Shown: positions 46,660-56,401 of the stretch, in pieces | How positions within the stretch are numbered: position 1 is the first letter of the stretch | Layout: every line of letters starts with the position of its first letter | Assembly: GCA_902789175.1 (NCBI GenBank) | Contig: CADANF010000020.1 | Location: 1-64,000 of the forward strand | Direction of reading: 5' to 3' | DNA from: an uncultured Lachnospiraceae bacterium | GTDB taxonomy: Bacteria > Bacillota > Clostridia > Lachnospirales > Lachnospiraceae | DNA length: 64,000 bases | Notes under the pieces: model-generated | What the model was told of the DNA's origin: nothing | Databases searched by the model: none | Seen by the model: the letters and a program-made list of their open reading frames with translations, nothing else | Program-made: the position numbers and the translations under genes

Positions 46660-46840
46660 ATTATTCTATTGTAGCATCACCTCAGCTTTCGTTTACCAAA
46701 GGTGAAGAGACAATAAGGATAATAAATACTGTGATATATTTTAATATATTCTATATGCTGCACCTTCAGTATTAGTATTAAATAACGTTCAAATGTTCTA
46801 AATCGGGATTTGCACCAGAAATGGTGAGAACTTATTTGAA
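46660..46840 (+). ncRNA. Candidate structured RNA between ferredoxin and mecA
   Basis: Two well-formed domains. Domain 1 (46660-46723): ATTATTCTATTGT pairs with ACAATAAGGATAAT, an internal loop, then CACCT/AGGTG. Domain 2 (46788-46840): TTCAAAT/ATTTGAA, GTTCT/AGAAC, then a branch of two hairpins, AAAT-CGGG-ATTT and CACCA-GAAA-TGGTG with a GNRA tetraloop, followed by TTTTT. It lies upstream of the mecA promoter, so it would be separate from the mecA mRNA. I do not recognise the class; the strand is a guess from the U-run. The gap 46622-46999 shows no gene. Confidence 0.4.
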
Positions 46841-46913
46841 TTTTTAAGATGTTCAATTATTATATTAATACCATTTAAAAAAAATAACAAGAAAAATTTG
46901 TTTCACAAAATAT

Positions 46914-46942
46914 TTGATATTATATTATTTACATGGTATAAA
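46914..46942 (+). promoter_or_regulatory. mecA promoter
   Basis: TTGATA (46914-46919), 17 bp, TATAAA (46937-46942). Confidence 0.6.
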
Positions 46943-46999
46943 AATATGATATTATTTTGAAAAGTAATTAATGAATTATAGATAAATGAGGTGATTCCT

Positions 47000-47959
47000 A
47001 TTAAGTTCGAAAAGATAAATGAGAACAAGATAAAGTGCATATTAACAAAGCAGGATTTAGAAAATAAGGATATCAGGATCTCAGAACTGGCTTATGGAAG
47101 CAAAAAGGCGAAAGAACTTTTTAGAGAAATGATGGAAAAGGCACAGACTGAGATTAATTTTGATGCTGAAAATTGTCCACTTATGATAGAAGCTGTTCCA
47201 ATGGTAGATGACACTCTTGTGATATTTATTACAAAGGTAGATAATCCGGATGAATTAGATACAAGATTTTCAAAATTTACCAAGGCTAAAAGATCATCAG
47301 AAGATGGGCCTGATAATGACAATTTTGAAAATGGATATACAGGTATTTCTGAAAAGTTTGACGAAGATGAAACTATCGATAGCTTTGATGAAGATGATGA
47401 AACAGATGAAGATAAAACTCCTGAGGATAAACCTATAGAAAGAGAGATAACAGCAGAGATCAATATTCCAAAGAATGCGAATATAGATACTCAGCAGATA
47501 TTAGATGCTATTGGTAATATTGCTGGTGAATTAGCTGCCAGTCTTGGTGATGGAATTAAGAATACAGTAAAAAATCTTAAGGAAGAGAAAAATCCTGGAA
47601 ATAAAGAAGAAGATAAGAATAAAGAAGCTAAAGAATATAAAGATAATAAAGAAAGAATAAAGTCAGATCAGAAGGATATTTATATCTTTAAGGATTTAAA
47701 GAGTCTTATATCTGCGGCAAAATTTGTCAGTGGAATATTTGAAGGAGAAAGCAGTTTCTTCAAGAATCCTAATGACGGAAGACTTTATCTTTATCTTAAC
47801 GGTGAAGAGATGGATGAAAAGGATTATACAAGAGTTGGAATTATCCTTGGTGAGTTTGGTTCAAGATGCAGGATCACTTATTCATCTTATGAATTCTTTA
47901 TGGAACATTTTAAATGTTTAAGATTTGAAGATGCTATTGAATTCCTTTCACAGATTTAA
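47000..47959 (+). CDS. mecA: Adaptor protein MecA, probable ATT start
   Basis: ClpC adaptor that recruits substrates for degradation. The N-terminal target-binding domain starts KFEKINENKIKC, aligning with the MEIERINEHTVKF start of Bacillus MecA. A long acidic and then lysine-rich linker (about 100-220) follows. The C-terminal ClpC-binding domain ends the protein (YIFKDLKSLISAAKFV ... FEDAIEFLSQI). The start is unusual: GAGGTG (46988-46993) lies six bases before ATT (47000), which sits exactly at the expected Met. The alternative GTG at 46991 is inside that site and has none of its own. 319 residues, larger than Bacillus MecA because of the linker. Confidence 0.85.
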   Translation: MKFEKINENKIKCILTKQDLENKDIRISELAYGSKKAKELFREMMEKAQTEINFDAENCPLMIEAVPMVDDTLVIFITKVDNPDELDTRFSKFTKAKRSSEDGPDNDNFENGYTGISEKFDEDETIDSFDEDDETDEDKTPEDKPIEREITAEINIPKNANIDTQQILDAIGNIAGELAASLGDGIKNTVKNLKEEKNPGNKEEDKNKEAKEYKDNKERIKSDQKDIYIFKDLKSLISAAKFVSGIFEGESSFFKNPNDGRLYLYLNGEEMDEKDYTRVGIILGEFGSRCRITYSSYEFFMEHFKCLRFEDAIEFLSQI

Positions 47960-47985
47960 AAGATAACGCCATAATATAATGGACG

Positions 47986-48032
47986 AAAAAAACTCCCTCC
48001 AGCGGGCATTGCCCTATGGAGGGAGTTTTTTT
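47986..48032. terminator. Bidirectional terminator between mecA and tkt
   Basis: A 15-bp stem AAAAAAACTCCCTCC / GGAGGGAGTTTTTTT with an inner GGGC/GCCC hairpin; serves mecA (plus) and, with the next palindrome, tkt (minus). Confidence 0.88.
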
Positions 48033-48036
48033 GCGT

Positions 48037-48098
48037 AGGCAACGAGCCAAGTGCCTATACCTGTGCTTGCACAATGGTATAGGCATTTGGCGACTGCC
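48037..48098. repeat. GC-rich imperfect palindrome downstream of tkt
   Basis: GCCAAGTGCCTATACC (48046-48061) pairs with GGTATAGGCATTTGGC (48076-48091), with outer GGCA/TGCC pairs and GTGC/GCAC in the loop. Much richer in G+C than its surroundings, no U-run, not needed as a second terminator: it looks like a REP/MITE-type repeat. No other copy seen in the window. Confidence 0.5.
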
Positions 48099-48142
48099 CG
48101 ACATCGAGCCGCCAGGCGAGATGATTAATTTTTATATGTGAA

Positions 48143-50128
48143 TTACAGGCTCTTCATTGCTTCAACAACAGCTTCTGTTGTGATACCGAAGTGTGTGAAG
48201 AGCTTTTCTGCAGGTGATGAAGCACCGAAAGTTGTCATACCGATGTTCTTTCCATTAAGACCTGTATATTTTCCCCAACCAAAGGTTGAAAGAGCTTCAA
48301 CAGATACTCTCTTTGTAACTGATGATGGAAGAACTGATTCCTTATATTCGTCACTCTGATCTTCGAAAAGATCTACACAAGGCATACTTACAACTCTTAC
48401 ATCCATACCCTCTTTAAGGAGTATCTCACGAGCTTCTACAGCAAGACTTACTTCTGAACCGGTTGCCATGATGATTCCATCTGGAACTTCCTTTGTGGAA
48501 TCACAGAGAATATAAGCGCCCTTAAGAGCTTCTTTTGAAGAATTCTCAAGCTGAGGCATCTTCTGTCTTGAAAGAACAAGAGCAGATGGCTTTTCCTCAC
48601 TAGTTTCAGCAAAGTACCAGGCAGCTGCTGTTTCGCATGAATCAGCTGGACGCCATACGTAGAAGTTAGGCATTGCTCTGAACATTGCAAGCTGCTCGAT
48701 TGGCTGATGAGTAGGTCCGTCTTCACCGACACCGATACTGTCATGTGTAAGTACATATACATTAGGAACTTTCATAAGTGATGAAAGTCTGGCCATTGGT
48801 TTTAAGAAATCACTGAACACGAAGAAGGTTGAAACATATGGTCTTAATCCGCCGTGGAGATAGATTCCATTTCCGATGGCTGCCATGGCAAGTTCTCTTA
48901 CACCAAAATGCATATTTGATCCTTCAGGTGTTTCCTTAGAGAAATCTCCAAGTCCATCCATATATGTTTTAGTAGATGGAGCAAGGTCAGCAGCACCACC
49001 AAACATGTTAGGAAGAACATTTTTCATAACATTGATGCACTTACCTGAAATATTTCTTGTAGCTTCTGGAACTGTTACTGTATTCCAGAATTCTTCATTG
49101 TCATAAAGCTCCTCAGCTAACTTTTTATCATAATACTTATCCCAGAGAGCTTTCTTTTCAGGGAATTTAGCTGAGTATTCAGCAAAGAGATTATTCCACT
49201 CTTCTTCATATTTAGCATTGTTTTCTGCAATTGATCTGAAGTTATCATAAACATCTTCTGGTACGAAGAAAGGCTCTTCATATTCCCAACCAAGATTTTC
49301 TCTTAAAGCTTTGATATTATCTGCTCCAAGAGGTTCTCCATGAGCTGAAGCTTTACCTTCCTTAGCAGGACAACCAGCACCAATCTTGGTTTTTATCTGG
49401 ATGAATGATGGATGCTCTGTATCAGCTTTTGCTTCTTCAATTGCTTTTGAGATAGCATTAATATCTGTTCCGTCTTCAACAAGAAGTGTCTGGAATCCAA
49501 AGGATTCAAAACGTTTTGCAACATTTTCACGGAATGCGATATTTGTGCCGCCTTCGATAGAAATGTCATTTGAATCGTAAAGTACGATAAGTTTTGAGAG
49601 TCCAAGAGTTCCGGCAAGTGAGAAAGCTTCATATGAAATACCTTCCATCATGCAGCCATCACCACCGAGAACATATGTATAGTGATCAACTACTGGAAAT
49701 CCAGGCTCATTGAATACTGTTGCAAGGTGCTTTTCAGCAGCGGCCATACCAACTGACATAGCCATTCCTGCTCCGAGTGGTCCAGTTGTTGCTTCAACAC
49801 CAACAGTATGTCTATATTCAGGATGTCCAGGTGTGAGTGAACCGAATTGACGGAAATTCTTTAAATCTTCTACTGTAAGTCCATATCCAAAAAGATGGAG
49901 AAGTGAGTAGAGAAGCATGGAACCATGTCCACCAGATAAAATAAAACGGTCTCTGTTGACCCAATTAGGATCTGCAGGGTTATGTCTTAAATGCTTTGTC
50001 CAGAGAGTATAAGCCATTGGAGCTGCTCCAAGTGGAAGGCCTGGATGACCTGAATTAGCTTTCTGGATCGCATCTGCAGATAAAATCCTGATTGCATTAA
50101 CTGATTTAGTGTCGATACTGTTAATCAT
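48143..50128 (-). CDS. tkt: Transketolase
   Basis: Thiamine-diphosphate enzyme of the pentose phosphate pathway, 661 residues, full length. Motifs: HPGLPLGAAPMAY, the ThDP site GGDGCMMEGISYEAFSLAGTLGLSKLIVLYDSND, the central EDGPTHQPIEQLA and GWRPADS-like VWRPADS. It partners functionally with rpiB at 54.6 kb. Upstream lie an extended -10 promoter and AAAGGAAAC-type site. Confidence 0.97.
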   Translation of the reverse strand: MINSIDTKSVNAIRILSADAIQKANSGHPGLPLGAAPMAYTLWTKHLRHNPADPNWVNRDRFILSGGHGSMLLYSLLHLFGYGLTVEDLKNFRQFGSLTPGHPEYRHTVGVEATTGPLGAGMAMSVGMAAAEKHLATVFNEPGFPVVDHYTYVLGGDGCMMEGISYEAFSLAGTLGLSKLIVLYDSNDISIEGGTNIAFRENVAKRFESFGFQTLLVEDGTDINAISKAIEEAKADTEHPSFIQIKTKIGAGCPAKEGKASAHGEPLGADNIKALRENLGWEYEEPFFVPEDVYDNFRSIAENNAKYEEEWNNLFAEYSAKFPEKKALWDKYYDKKLAEELYDNEEFWNTVTVPEATRNISGKCINVMKNVLPNMFGGAADLAPSTKTYMDGLGDFSKETPEGSNMHFGVRELAMAAIGNGIYLHGGLRPYVSTFFVFSDFLKPMARLSSLMKVPNVYVLTHDSIGVGEDGPTHQPIEQLAMFRAMPNFYVWRPADSCETAAAWYFAETSEEKPSALVLSRQKMPQLENSSKEALKGAYILCDSTKEVPDGIIMATGSEVSLAVEAREILLKEGMDVRVVSMPCVDLFEDQSDEYKESVLPSSVTKRVSVEALSTFGWGKYTGLNGKNIGMTTFGASSPAEKLFTHFGITTEAVVEAMKSL

Positions 50129-50222
50129 TTTTGTTTCCTTTCGTTATTTACATATTTACATGTAAAACTTGCTTTTTTAAGAAGATTTTTAAAATGTAAA
50201 AACGTTCTCAAACAGCAAAAGT

Positions 50223-50231
50223 AGTATAACA
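50223..50231 (-). promoter_or_regulatory. tkt promoter (extended -10)
   Basis: On the minus strand TGTTATACT (TATACT at 50223-50228); the -35 (TTTTCA) is weak. About 95 bases before the tkt start. Confidence 0.55.
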
Positions 50232-50335
50232 CAAAAAAATTATGGTGAAAAGTTAACTTTTATGGCGTATATGCTGAAAATTGTACCTATAAAAATACGA
50301 AGATTGTACAAAATTAAAAACATGTGTTTATGCTG

Positions 50336-50364
50336 TTGAAATAAAGATTTTAATGAAATATAAT
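50336..50364 (+). promoter_or_regulatory. pflB promoter
   Basis: TTGAAA (50336-50341), 17 bp, TATAAT (50359-50364). Upstream, ATTGTAC is repeated directly at 50280-50286 and 50303-50309, a possible regulator site. The 323-base tkt-pflB gap shows no gene. Confidence 0.7.
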
Positions 50365-50451
50365 GCAAATGTAAGTTAAATTACTATTAATACGGTAGTC
50401 GACATGGGAGACTATCGAAAAAATTATAATAAATGTAAAGGAGAACAGAAC

Positions 50452-52734
50452 ATGTTAAATTTCGATGCATGGGACACATTTGAAGGTCGTCTTTGGAGAG
50501 AAGAGTGCGACGTACGTGATTTCATCAACAAGAACTATACTCCATATGATGGTGACGAGAGCTTCCTTGCTGGCCCTACAGAAGCAACAAATAAGCTTTG
50601 GGGTAAGCTTCAGGAACTTCAGAAAGCTGAAAGAGATAATGGTGGTGTATTAAAGGAAGATGCTGATGTTGTATCAGATATCGACGCTTACGGACCAGGA
50701 TATATCAACGATGATCTTAAGGATCTTGAGCAGATCGTTGGTCTTCAGACAGATGAGCCTCTTAAGAGAGCATTCATGCCTTACGGTGGTATCAAGATGG
50801 CTGAAGAAGCTCTTGAGATGTATGGATATACACCAAATCCAGAATTCCACAAGATTTTCAATGTTTATCACAAGACACATAACCAGGCAGTATTTGATGC
50901 TTATACAGAAGAGATGAGACTTGCTCGTAAGACTCACATCGTTACAGGTCTTCCTGATACTTATGGTCGTGGACGTATCGTAGGTGACTACAGAAGAGTA
51001 GCTCTTTATGGTATCGATCAGATCATCGCTTGGAAAGAAGAAGATAAGAAGAACATCGGCTGCGGCGTTATGACAGATGATGTTATTCGTTTAAGAGAAG
51101 AAGTTGCTGATCAGATTAAGGCACTTAAGAAGATGAAGGTTATGGCTCAGTCATACGGTTTCGATATTTCTAAGCCAGCTACAACAGCTAAGGAAGCTGT
51201 TCAGTGGTTATACTTCGGATACCTTGCAGCTATCAAGACACAGAACGGTGCTGCTATGTCAGTTGGTCGTGTATCAACATTCCTTGATATCTACTTCGAG
51301 AGAGATCTTAAGAAGGGAATCATCACAGAGGAACAGGCACAGGAAATCATCGATCACTTCGTAATGAAGCTTCGTATGGTTAAGTTCGCCCGTATCGAAT
51401 CATACAACCAGTTATTCTCAGGAGACCCAGTTTGGGCAACACTTGAAGTTGGTGGTATTGGATCAGACGGACGTTCACACGTAACAAAGAACGATTATCG
51501 TTTCTTACATACACTTGAGAACATGGGACCAGCTCCAGAACCAAACCTTACAGTTCTTTACTCATCAAAGTTACAGGATAACTTCAAGAGATATGCTGCT
51601 AAGATTTCAGTTCTTACATCTTCAATCCAGTATGAGAATGATGATGTTATGAAGCCAATCTGGGGTGATGATTATTCAATCTGCTGCTGCGTATCTGCAA
51701 CACAGACTGGTAAGGAACTTCAGTTCTTCGGCGCTCGTGCTAACCTCGCTAAGGCTCTTCTTTACGCTATCAACGGTGGTAAGGATGAGAACCCTAAGTT
51801 CGCTGATAAGGAAACAGGTGCTCCACTTCAGTGCGGTCCTGCATATGCTCCTATCACATCAGAATATCTTGATTATGATGAAGTAATTGAAAAGTATAAG
51901 CAGATGCTTGACTGGATCGCTGATATCTATGTTAACATCCTTGACTTAATCCACTATATGCATGATAAGTACTTCTATGAAGCTGCAGAGATGGCATTAA
52001 TCGACACAAACGCTAGACGTACATTTGCTACAGGTATCGCTGGTTTCTCACACGTTATCGATTCACTTTCAGCTATTAAGTATGCTAAGGTTAAGGTAAT
52101 CCGTGACGAGAAGACAGGTCTTGCTACAGATTTCGAAGTTGAAGGCGATTTCCCTAAGTATGGTAACGATGATGACAGAGCTGACGAAATCGGTGTATGG
52201 CTCCTTCATGAGTTCATCACAGATGTTAAGAAGAGACATACATATCGTAATGCAGAGCCTACAACATCACTTCTTACAATTACATCTAACGTAGTATATG
52301 GTAAGTTCACAGGTAACCTTCCTGATGGAAGACGTGCTTGGAAGCCATTCGCTCCAGGTGCTAACCCATCATACGGTGCTGAGACAAGCGGACTTCTTGC
52401 TTCACTTAACTCAGTAGCTAAGATCCCATACAAGTGGGCTCTCGATGGTATCTCAAATACTCAGTCAATGAATCCAGGTGCTCTTGGACATTCAGAAGAA
52501 GAGAAGGTTACTAACCTTGTAAACGCTATGGATGGATACTTCGATCAGGGTGCACATCACCTTAACGTAAATGTATTCGGTAGAGAAATGCTTCTTGACG
52601 CTCAGGCTCACCCAGAGAAGCCAGAGTATGCTAACTTCACAATCCGTGTTTCTGGTTACGCTGTTAAGTTCATCAGCCTTACAAAGGAACAGCAGGATGA
52701 CGTTATCTCAAGAACATTCCACGACAGACTTTAA
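50452..52734 (+). CDS. pflB: Formate C-acetyltransferase (pyruvate formate-lyase)
   Basis: Glycyl-radical enzyme converting pyruvate and CoA to acetyl-CoA and formate. I start at 50452 (760 residues) with AAAGGAG ten bases upstream; an in-frame ATG at 50404 has no site. Catalytic cysteines C412-C413 are in [15 protein letters not shown], and the radical glycine is G735 in RVSGYAVKF. Codons are biased to CTT, GGT, AAG and GTT, as in highly expressed genes. Oxygen-sensitive. Followed by its activase. Confidence 0.98.
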   Translation: MLNFDAWDTFEGRLWREECDVRDFINKNYTPYDGDESFLAGPTEATNKLWGKLQELQKAERDNGGVLKEDADVVSDIDAYGPGYINDDLKDLEQIVGLQTDEPLKRAFMPYGGIKMAEEALEMYGYTPNPEFHKIFNVYHKTHNQAVFDAYTEEMRLARKTHIVTGLPDTYGRGRIVGDYRRVALYGIDQIIAWKEEDKKNIGCGVMTDDVIRLREEVADQIKALKKMKVMAQSYGFDISKPATTAKEAVQWLYFGYLAAIKTQNGAAMSVGRVSTFLDIYFERDLKKGIITEEQAQEIIDHFVMKLRMVKFARIESYNQLFSGDPVWATLEVGGIGSDGRSHVTKNDYRFLHTLENMGPAPEPNLTVLYSSKLQDNFKRYAAKISVLTSSIQYENDDVMKPIWGDDYSICCCVSATQTGKELQFFGARANLAKALLYAINGGKDENPKFADKETGAPLQCGPAYAPITSEYLDYDEVIEKYKQMLDWIADIYVNILDLIHYMHDKYFYEAAEMALIDTNARRTFATGIAGFSHVIDSLSAIKYAKVKVIRDEKTGLATDFEVEGDFPKYGNDDDRADEIGVWLLHEFITDVKKRHTYRNAEPTTSLLTITSNVVYGKFTGNLPDGRRAWKPFAPGANPSYGAETSGLLASLNSVAKIPYKWALDGISNTQSMNPGALGHSEEEKVTNLVNAMDGYFDQGAHHLNVNVFGREMLLDAQAHPEKPEYANFTIRVSGYAVKFISLTKEQQDDVISRTFHDRL

Positions 52735-52775
52735 TCAGCGTGCTGATTAATGGTTCAGTAGATTAGATTTATATT

Positions 52776-52812
52776 ACAGCCCTGTAAGGATACTCCTCAC
52801 AGGGCTGTTTTT
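52776..52812 (+). terminator. Hairpin between pflB and pflA
   Basis: ACAGCCCTGT pairs with ACAGGGCTGT, then TTTTT. Probably a partial terminator that lowers pflA relative to pflB. A further 9-bp inverted repeat (TTAATCAGC/GCTGATTAA) covers the pflB stop at 52731-52750. Confidence 0.75.
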
Positions 52813-52845
52813 GAAAAAAAATTATTTACCCCCAAGGAGGTAGTT

Positions 52846-53592
52846 ATGGCAGAAGAAAAGATTACAGGAATTATAAATGATACAGAAAGCTTCGGAGCTG
52901 TTGATGGACCTGGTATCAGATTCATCGTATTTATGCAGGGGTGCCATATGAGATGCCGCTATTGCCATAATCCAGAAACCTGGGCACTAACAGGCGGTAC
53001 AGAAAGAACACCAGAAGATGTTCTGAAGCAGGCACTTAGATATAAAACATATTGGAAAAATGGTGGCGGAATCACAGTAAGTGGTGGTGAGGCCCTTGTA
53101 CAGATAGATTTTGTAACAAAACTTTTCCAGCTTTGCAAAGAACAGGGAATCAACACCTGTCTTGATACGTCTGGAAATCCATTTACAAGAGAAGAGCCAT
53201 TCTTTAGTAAGTTCAAAGAACTTATGAAAGTAACAGACCTTGTAATGCTTGATATTAAACAGATCGATAACTGCAAGCATAAAGAACTAACAGGATGGAC
53301 TAATGAAAACATCCTAGACATGGCGAGATATATGTCAGATAACGGAATACGTATGTGGATAAGACATGTTCTTGTTCCAGGAATCACAACTAATGAAGAA
53401 GACTTAAAGAAACTTGCAGATTTTATAAGTACACTTAAAACAGTAGACAAAGTTGAAGTTTTACCTTATCATTCATTAGGTATACCAAAATATGATAAAC
53501 TTGGTATAGAGTACTCACTTAGAGATACAGAAGCACCATCAGATGAAGAGATTGATCTGGCAGAATCAATTCTTGGTATTAAGAAAGCGTAG
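52846..53592 (+). CDS. pflA: Pyruvate formate-lyase activating enzyme
   Basis: Radical-SAM activase that makes the glycyl radical on PFL. 248 residues with the CxxxCxxC cluster at C33, C37, C40 (GCHMRCRYC), and the glycine motif GGGITVSGGEALVQ. CCAAGGAGG precedes the start. Standard pflB-pflA pair. Confidence 0.96.
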   Translation: MAEEKITGIINDTESFGAVDGPGIRFIVFMQGCHMRCRYCHNPETWALTGGTERTPEDVLKQALRYKTYWKNGGGITVSGGEALVQIDFVTKLFQLCKEQGINTCLDTSGNPFTREEPFFSKFKELMKVTDLVMLDIKQIDNCKHKELTGWTNENILDMARYMSDNGIRMWIRHVLVPGITTNEEDLKKLADFISTLKTVDKVEVLPYHSLGIPKYDKLGIEYSLRDTEAPSDEEIDLAESILGIKKA

Positions 53593-53597
53593 GGTTT

Positions 53598-54482
53598 ATG
53601 GGACTACTTATTTTTATAATTATTTGGTACGCTCTTGTAGGAAAGAACAGTCCAAAATTTTATAGATTCTTTCACTCGGGTGTAAAGGGTATATTCTCCG
53701 TCTTCAGAGGTTGTGGAACAATCTTTGGAGTTATGATACTTGTGACCCTTTTATCCAGTAGTACAACATTTATCGGAGCGGGCTTTGTTATCGGATTCAT
53801 ATTACTTATCCTTTCACATATAAATAAGAATAAAGATAAGAAAAAGATTTACAATACGGCTGAAAAAAATATCAATGCAGATGATTATAAATTGCCTGAA
53901 TCTGTTAAGAAGAGAGTAAAGATCATTAAAGATTTTGATTCAAAATACGAGTTGAATCTTACCGAAGATCAGATTTCAAGAATAGCAGAAGCTTCATATT
54001 ACTCACCTTCCTGGAAGAAGGAAGTATTTGATATGAATAAATCATATCATGTGGCAAATGAGTGGATAACAACAGATAATTCATGGCTTCGTGCTTATCT
54101 TCACGCATTTACTGTAATGCAGATTTCTTCAGATTTTGAAATGCAAAAGCAGATAGTAGAGGATACGGTAAAAGAAATCCTTATGAATATCAGACCAAGG
54201 GATTTTCTTACTGTAGATGCATGTATTGATGCAATTAATAGAAAATATTTCACATTACTGGATGAACCTAAATTCATGTGTCTCATCAGATTTATGGAAA
54301 AAAGAGGTTATACTGTAGTGCTTCCAAATGGGGCAAAGAAGATGCAGATTGAAGATGTTGATCTTAAGAATCTGGAAAAACTTTATGACGAGATGGATGC
54401 AGCAGATAAGTATTACGTAAGAAATGATGAGAAAGATAAAAAAGATAAAAAAGATGATAAAGGAATGACTCCGGGATTTTAA
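53598..54482 (+). CDS. Membrane protein of unknown function after pflA
   Basis: 294 residues: an N-terminal hydrophobic run (1-15), a second hydrophobic region (about 38-75, possibly two helices), then a soluble cytoplasmic domain of about 200 residues ending in a DEKDKKDKKDDK tail. No known family seen. It starts five bases after pflA with a poor ribosome site, suggesting translational coupling. A link to PFL is not supported beyond position. Confidence 0.6.
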   Translation: MGLLIFIIIWYALVGKNSPKFYRFFHSGVKGIFSVFRGCGTIFGVMILVTLLSSSTTFIGAGFVIGFILLILSHINKNKDKKKIYNTAEKNINADDYKLPESVKKRVKIIKDFDSKYELNLTEDQISRIAEASYYSPSWKKEVFDMNKSYHVANEWITTDNSWLRAYLHAFTVMQISSDFEMQKQIVEDTVKEILMNIRPRDFLTVDACIDAINRKYFTLLDEPKFMCLIRFMEKRGYTVVLPNGAKKMQIEDVDLKNLEKLYDEMDAADKYYVRNDEKDKKDKKDDKGMTPGF

Positions 54483-54495
54483 TATTATAAGAAAA

Positions 54496-54521
54496 AAGGC
54501 GCCTTTTAAAGCGCCTTCTTT
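54496..54521 (+). terminator. Terminator after the pfl operon
   Basis: AAGGCGC/GCGCCTT (7 bp) around CTTTTAAA, then CTTTTATT; A-run upstream also allows use by rpiB from the other strand. Confidence 0.75.
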
Positions 54522-54557
54522 TATTACTGGATCAAAAAAAGCTGAAACTTGTTCAGG

Positions 54558-55001
54558 TTACTGAGCCATTGATGAATCAAACATGCTTAATCTACGAATG
54601 TGTCTCTCATCATTTGAAAATGGAGTATCAATAAATTTGTCAACGATAAGATTTGCAAGACCTGGTCCGATAATTCTTCCGCCCATACAAAGAACATTTG
54701 CATTATTATGTTCTTTTGTAGCAGCTGCTGAGAATGCATCGTGGCAAAGGGCTGCACGGATACCTTCAACCTTATTAGCGGCCATAGACATTCCAAGACC
54801 AGTACCGCAGATAAGTATACCAAGCTCCGCCTCTTTAGAAACAACTGCAGAAGTTACTTCTTTTGCATATGTAGGATAATCAACAGAAGATGTATCATTA
54901 CATCCAAAATCAATAAACTCGATTCCTCTTTCTTTTAAATGTTTAAGAACTTCAAGTTTAAGTTCATATCCGCCGTGATCACAACCGATTGCGATTTTCA
55001 T
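54558..55001 (-). CDS. rpiB: Ribose-5-phosphate isomerase B
   Basis: Interconverts ribose-5-P and ribulose-5-P. 147 residues from the ATG at 55001, which has GGAGGAAAC upstream; a longer TTG start would lie inside that site. Family motifs IGCDHGGYELK, YPTYAKEV and the active-site CGTGLGMSMAANKVEGIRAAL are present. Complements tkt in the pentose phosphate pathway. A galactose-6-P isomerase role is less likely, as there is no lacAB pair. Confidence 0.93.
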   Translation of the reverse strand: MKIAIGCDHGGYELKLEVLKHLKERGIEFIDFGCNDTSSVDYPTYAKEVTSAVVSKEAELGILICGTGLGMSMAANKVEGIRAALCHDAFSAAATKEHNNANVLCMGGRIIGPGLANLIVDKFIDTPFSNDERHIRRLSMFDSSMAQ

Positions 55002-55108
55002 TTTTGTTTCCTCCAAAAAAATGTGTAATATATAAATGACATAGATAGCATATATAAAGAATATATGCTATTTATTAATGAAGTAAGAAAATAATGTGAA
55101 AGACCTCA

Positions 55109-56164
55109 TCAAACGAGAATAACCTTATGACCAGCTGATTTGATAAGTCGGTTCATTATGGCTCCACCGAGATCATCTCGATTAAATCCTTCACTATAAA
55201 TATAATCTGCCTGAATGGCATCACATTCTCTAAGAGCAGCATAAAGTCTTGAAGCGACGGTTGTACCGTCACCTTTTTCTCCAAGAAGGATAATATTATC
55301 GCATTTATAAGAAGACATCTTATCCTTTGTAGTGAGAACAGCAACTTTAAAGCCTTCTTTAGACTTTTCTTCTACAAGAGAGTTGATCTTATTTATAACT
55401 TCCTCAGTAACAACTCTCTCATCTACAGATGACTCTACTATATAAAGTTGTCCTTGAGGAGCATAGTGGGTATATTTCATACCAGGTGCTTTTGGATGAA
55501 GATTCTTATCAGGAGAAATAAGGGCTTTATCAATCTCAACCTCGCCGATAATAGATTCCAGCATCTTCTTTGTTATAAAACCAGGTCGACAGATTGTAGG
55601 AATCTCACTAGTCATATCGACTATAGTAGATTCTATTCCAATCCCAACAGGGCCGCCATCAAGGATCATATCGATTTTTCCATCAAGGTCTTCAATAACA
55701 TGTTCTGCAGTTGAAGGAGATGGACGACCAGAGGTATTGGCGGATGGAGCAGCGATATATACGCCGCTTTCTCTTATAAGTCTGGCTGCGTCTGGATGGG
55801 AAGGCATTCGTATTGCAACAGTATTTAATCCGCCGGTAGTTTCTTTAGGAACCACTTCCTTCTTATTAAAAATAAGAGTCATAGGACCTGGCCAGAAAGC
55901 TTCCATAAGAGCTTCAGCCTTAGGAGATACATTTTCGGCAAGGTTATATACATCTTTTTTATCTGCAATATGGACGATAAGTGGATTATCACTTGGACGC
56001 CCCTTTGCCTTATATATATGCATTGACGCATCAGGACGAAGAGCGTCACCCCCAAGACCATATACGGTCTCAGTTGGAAATGCAACAAGTCCGCCTCTTT
56101 TTAATATTTCACTGGCAACTTTTATCGCGCCATTTTCACTTGTTTTTTTAATTATTGTTTCCAT
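55109..56164 (-). CDS. Threonylcarbamoyl-AMP synthase (Sua5/YwlC type)
   Basis: Makes threonylcarbamoyl-AMP for t6A37 in tRNA. 351 residues from the ATG at 56164 (AAGAGAT upstream). The YrdC domain occupies 1-205 (GGLVAFPTETVYGLGGDAL, KGRPSDNPLIVHI, APSANTSGRPSPSTAEHV) and the C-terminal Sua5 domain 230-351. That makes it the long Sua5 type rather than TsaC. The partner tsaBDE genes are not in the window. Confidence 0.94.
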   Translation of the reverse strand: METIIKKTSENGAIKVASEILKRGGLVAFPTETVYGLGGDALRPDASMHIYKAKGRPSDNPLIVHIADKKDVYNLAENVSPKAEALMEAFWPGPMTLIFNKKEVVPKETTGGLNTVAIRMPSHPDAARLIRESGVYIAAPSANTSGRPSPSTAEHVIEDLDGKIDMILDGGPVGIGIESTIVDMTSEIPTICRPGFITKKMLESIIGEVEIDKALISPDKNLHPKAPGMKYTHYAPQGQLYIVESSVDERVVTEEVINKINSLVEEKSKEGFKVAVLTTKDKMSSYKCDNIILLGEKGDGTTVASRLYAALRECDAIQADYIYSEGFNRDDLGGAIMNRLIKSAGHKVILV

Positions 56165-56267
56165 TAGATTTATCTCTTTTAAAATATAATTTACAAAACA
56201 CTCTAATAGGTATAACATTAAATTAATTGCAAATCAAGGATTTATAAGGGGTTTTTGAAATTTTTGG

Positions 56268-56296
56268 TTGACATTGGCAGTGGTCATTGTTATAAT
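56268..56296 (+). promoter_or_regulatory. Consensus sigma-A promoter of the NlpC/P60 gene
   Basis: TTGACA (56268-56273), 17 bp, TATAAT (56291-56296): both hexamers perfect. The leader is about 100 bases, so strong expression is expected unless the leader regulates it. Confidence 0.85.
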
Positions 56297-56401
56297 CGGA
56301 ATGTAATGAGTTGTAACAATTTTGTAATAAATAGCGGCCAAATTTAAAAAAATCTTAACAAAATACTATATCTTGAGGTCGAGTTTTTAGGAGGACACAT
56401 A

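Noticed and set aside
46660..46840. 6S RNA
   Set aside because: 6S RNA is one long hairpin with a central bubble; here there are two separate domains including a three-way junction.
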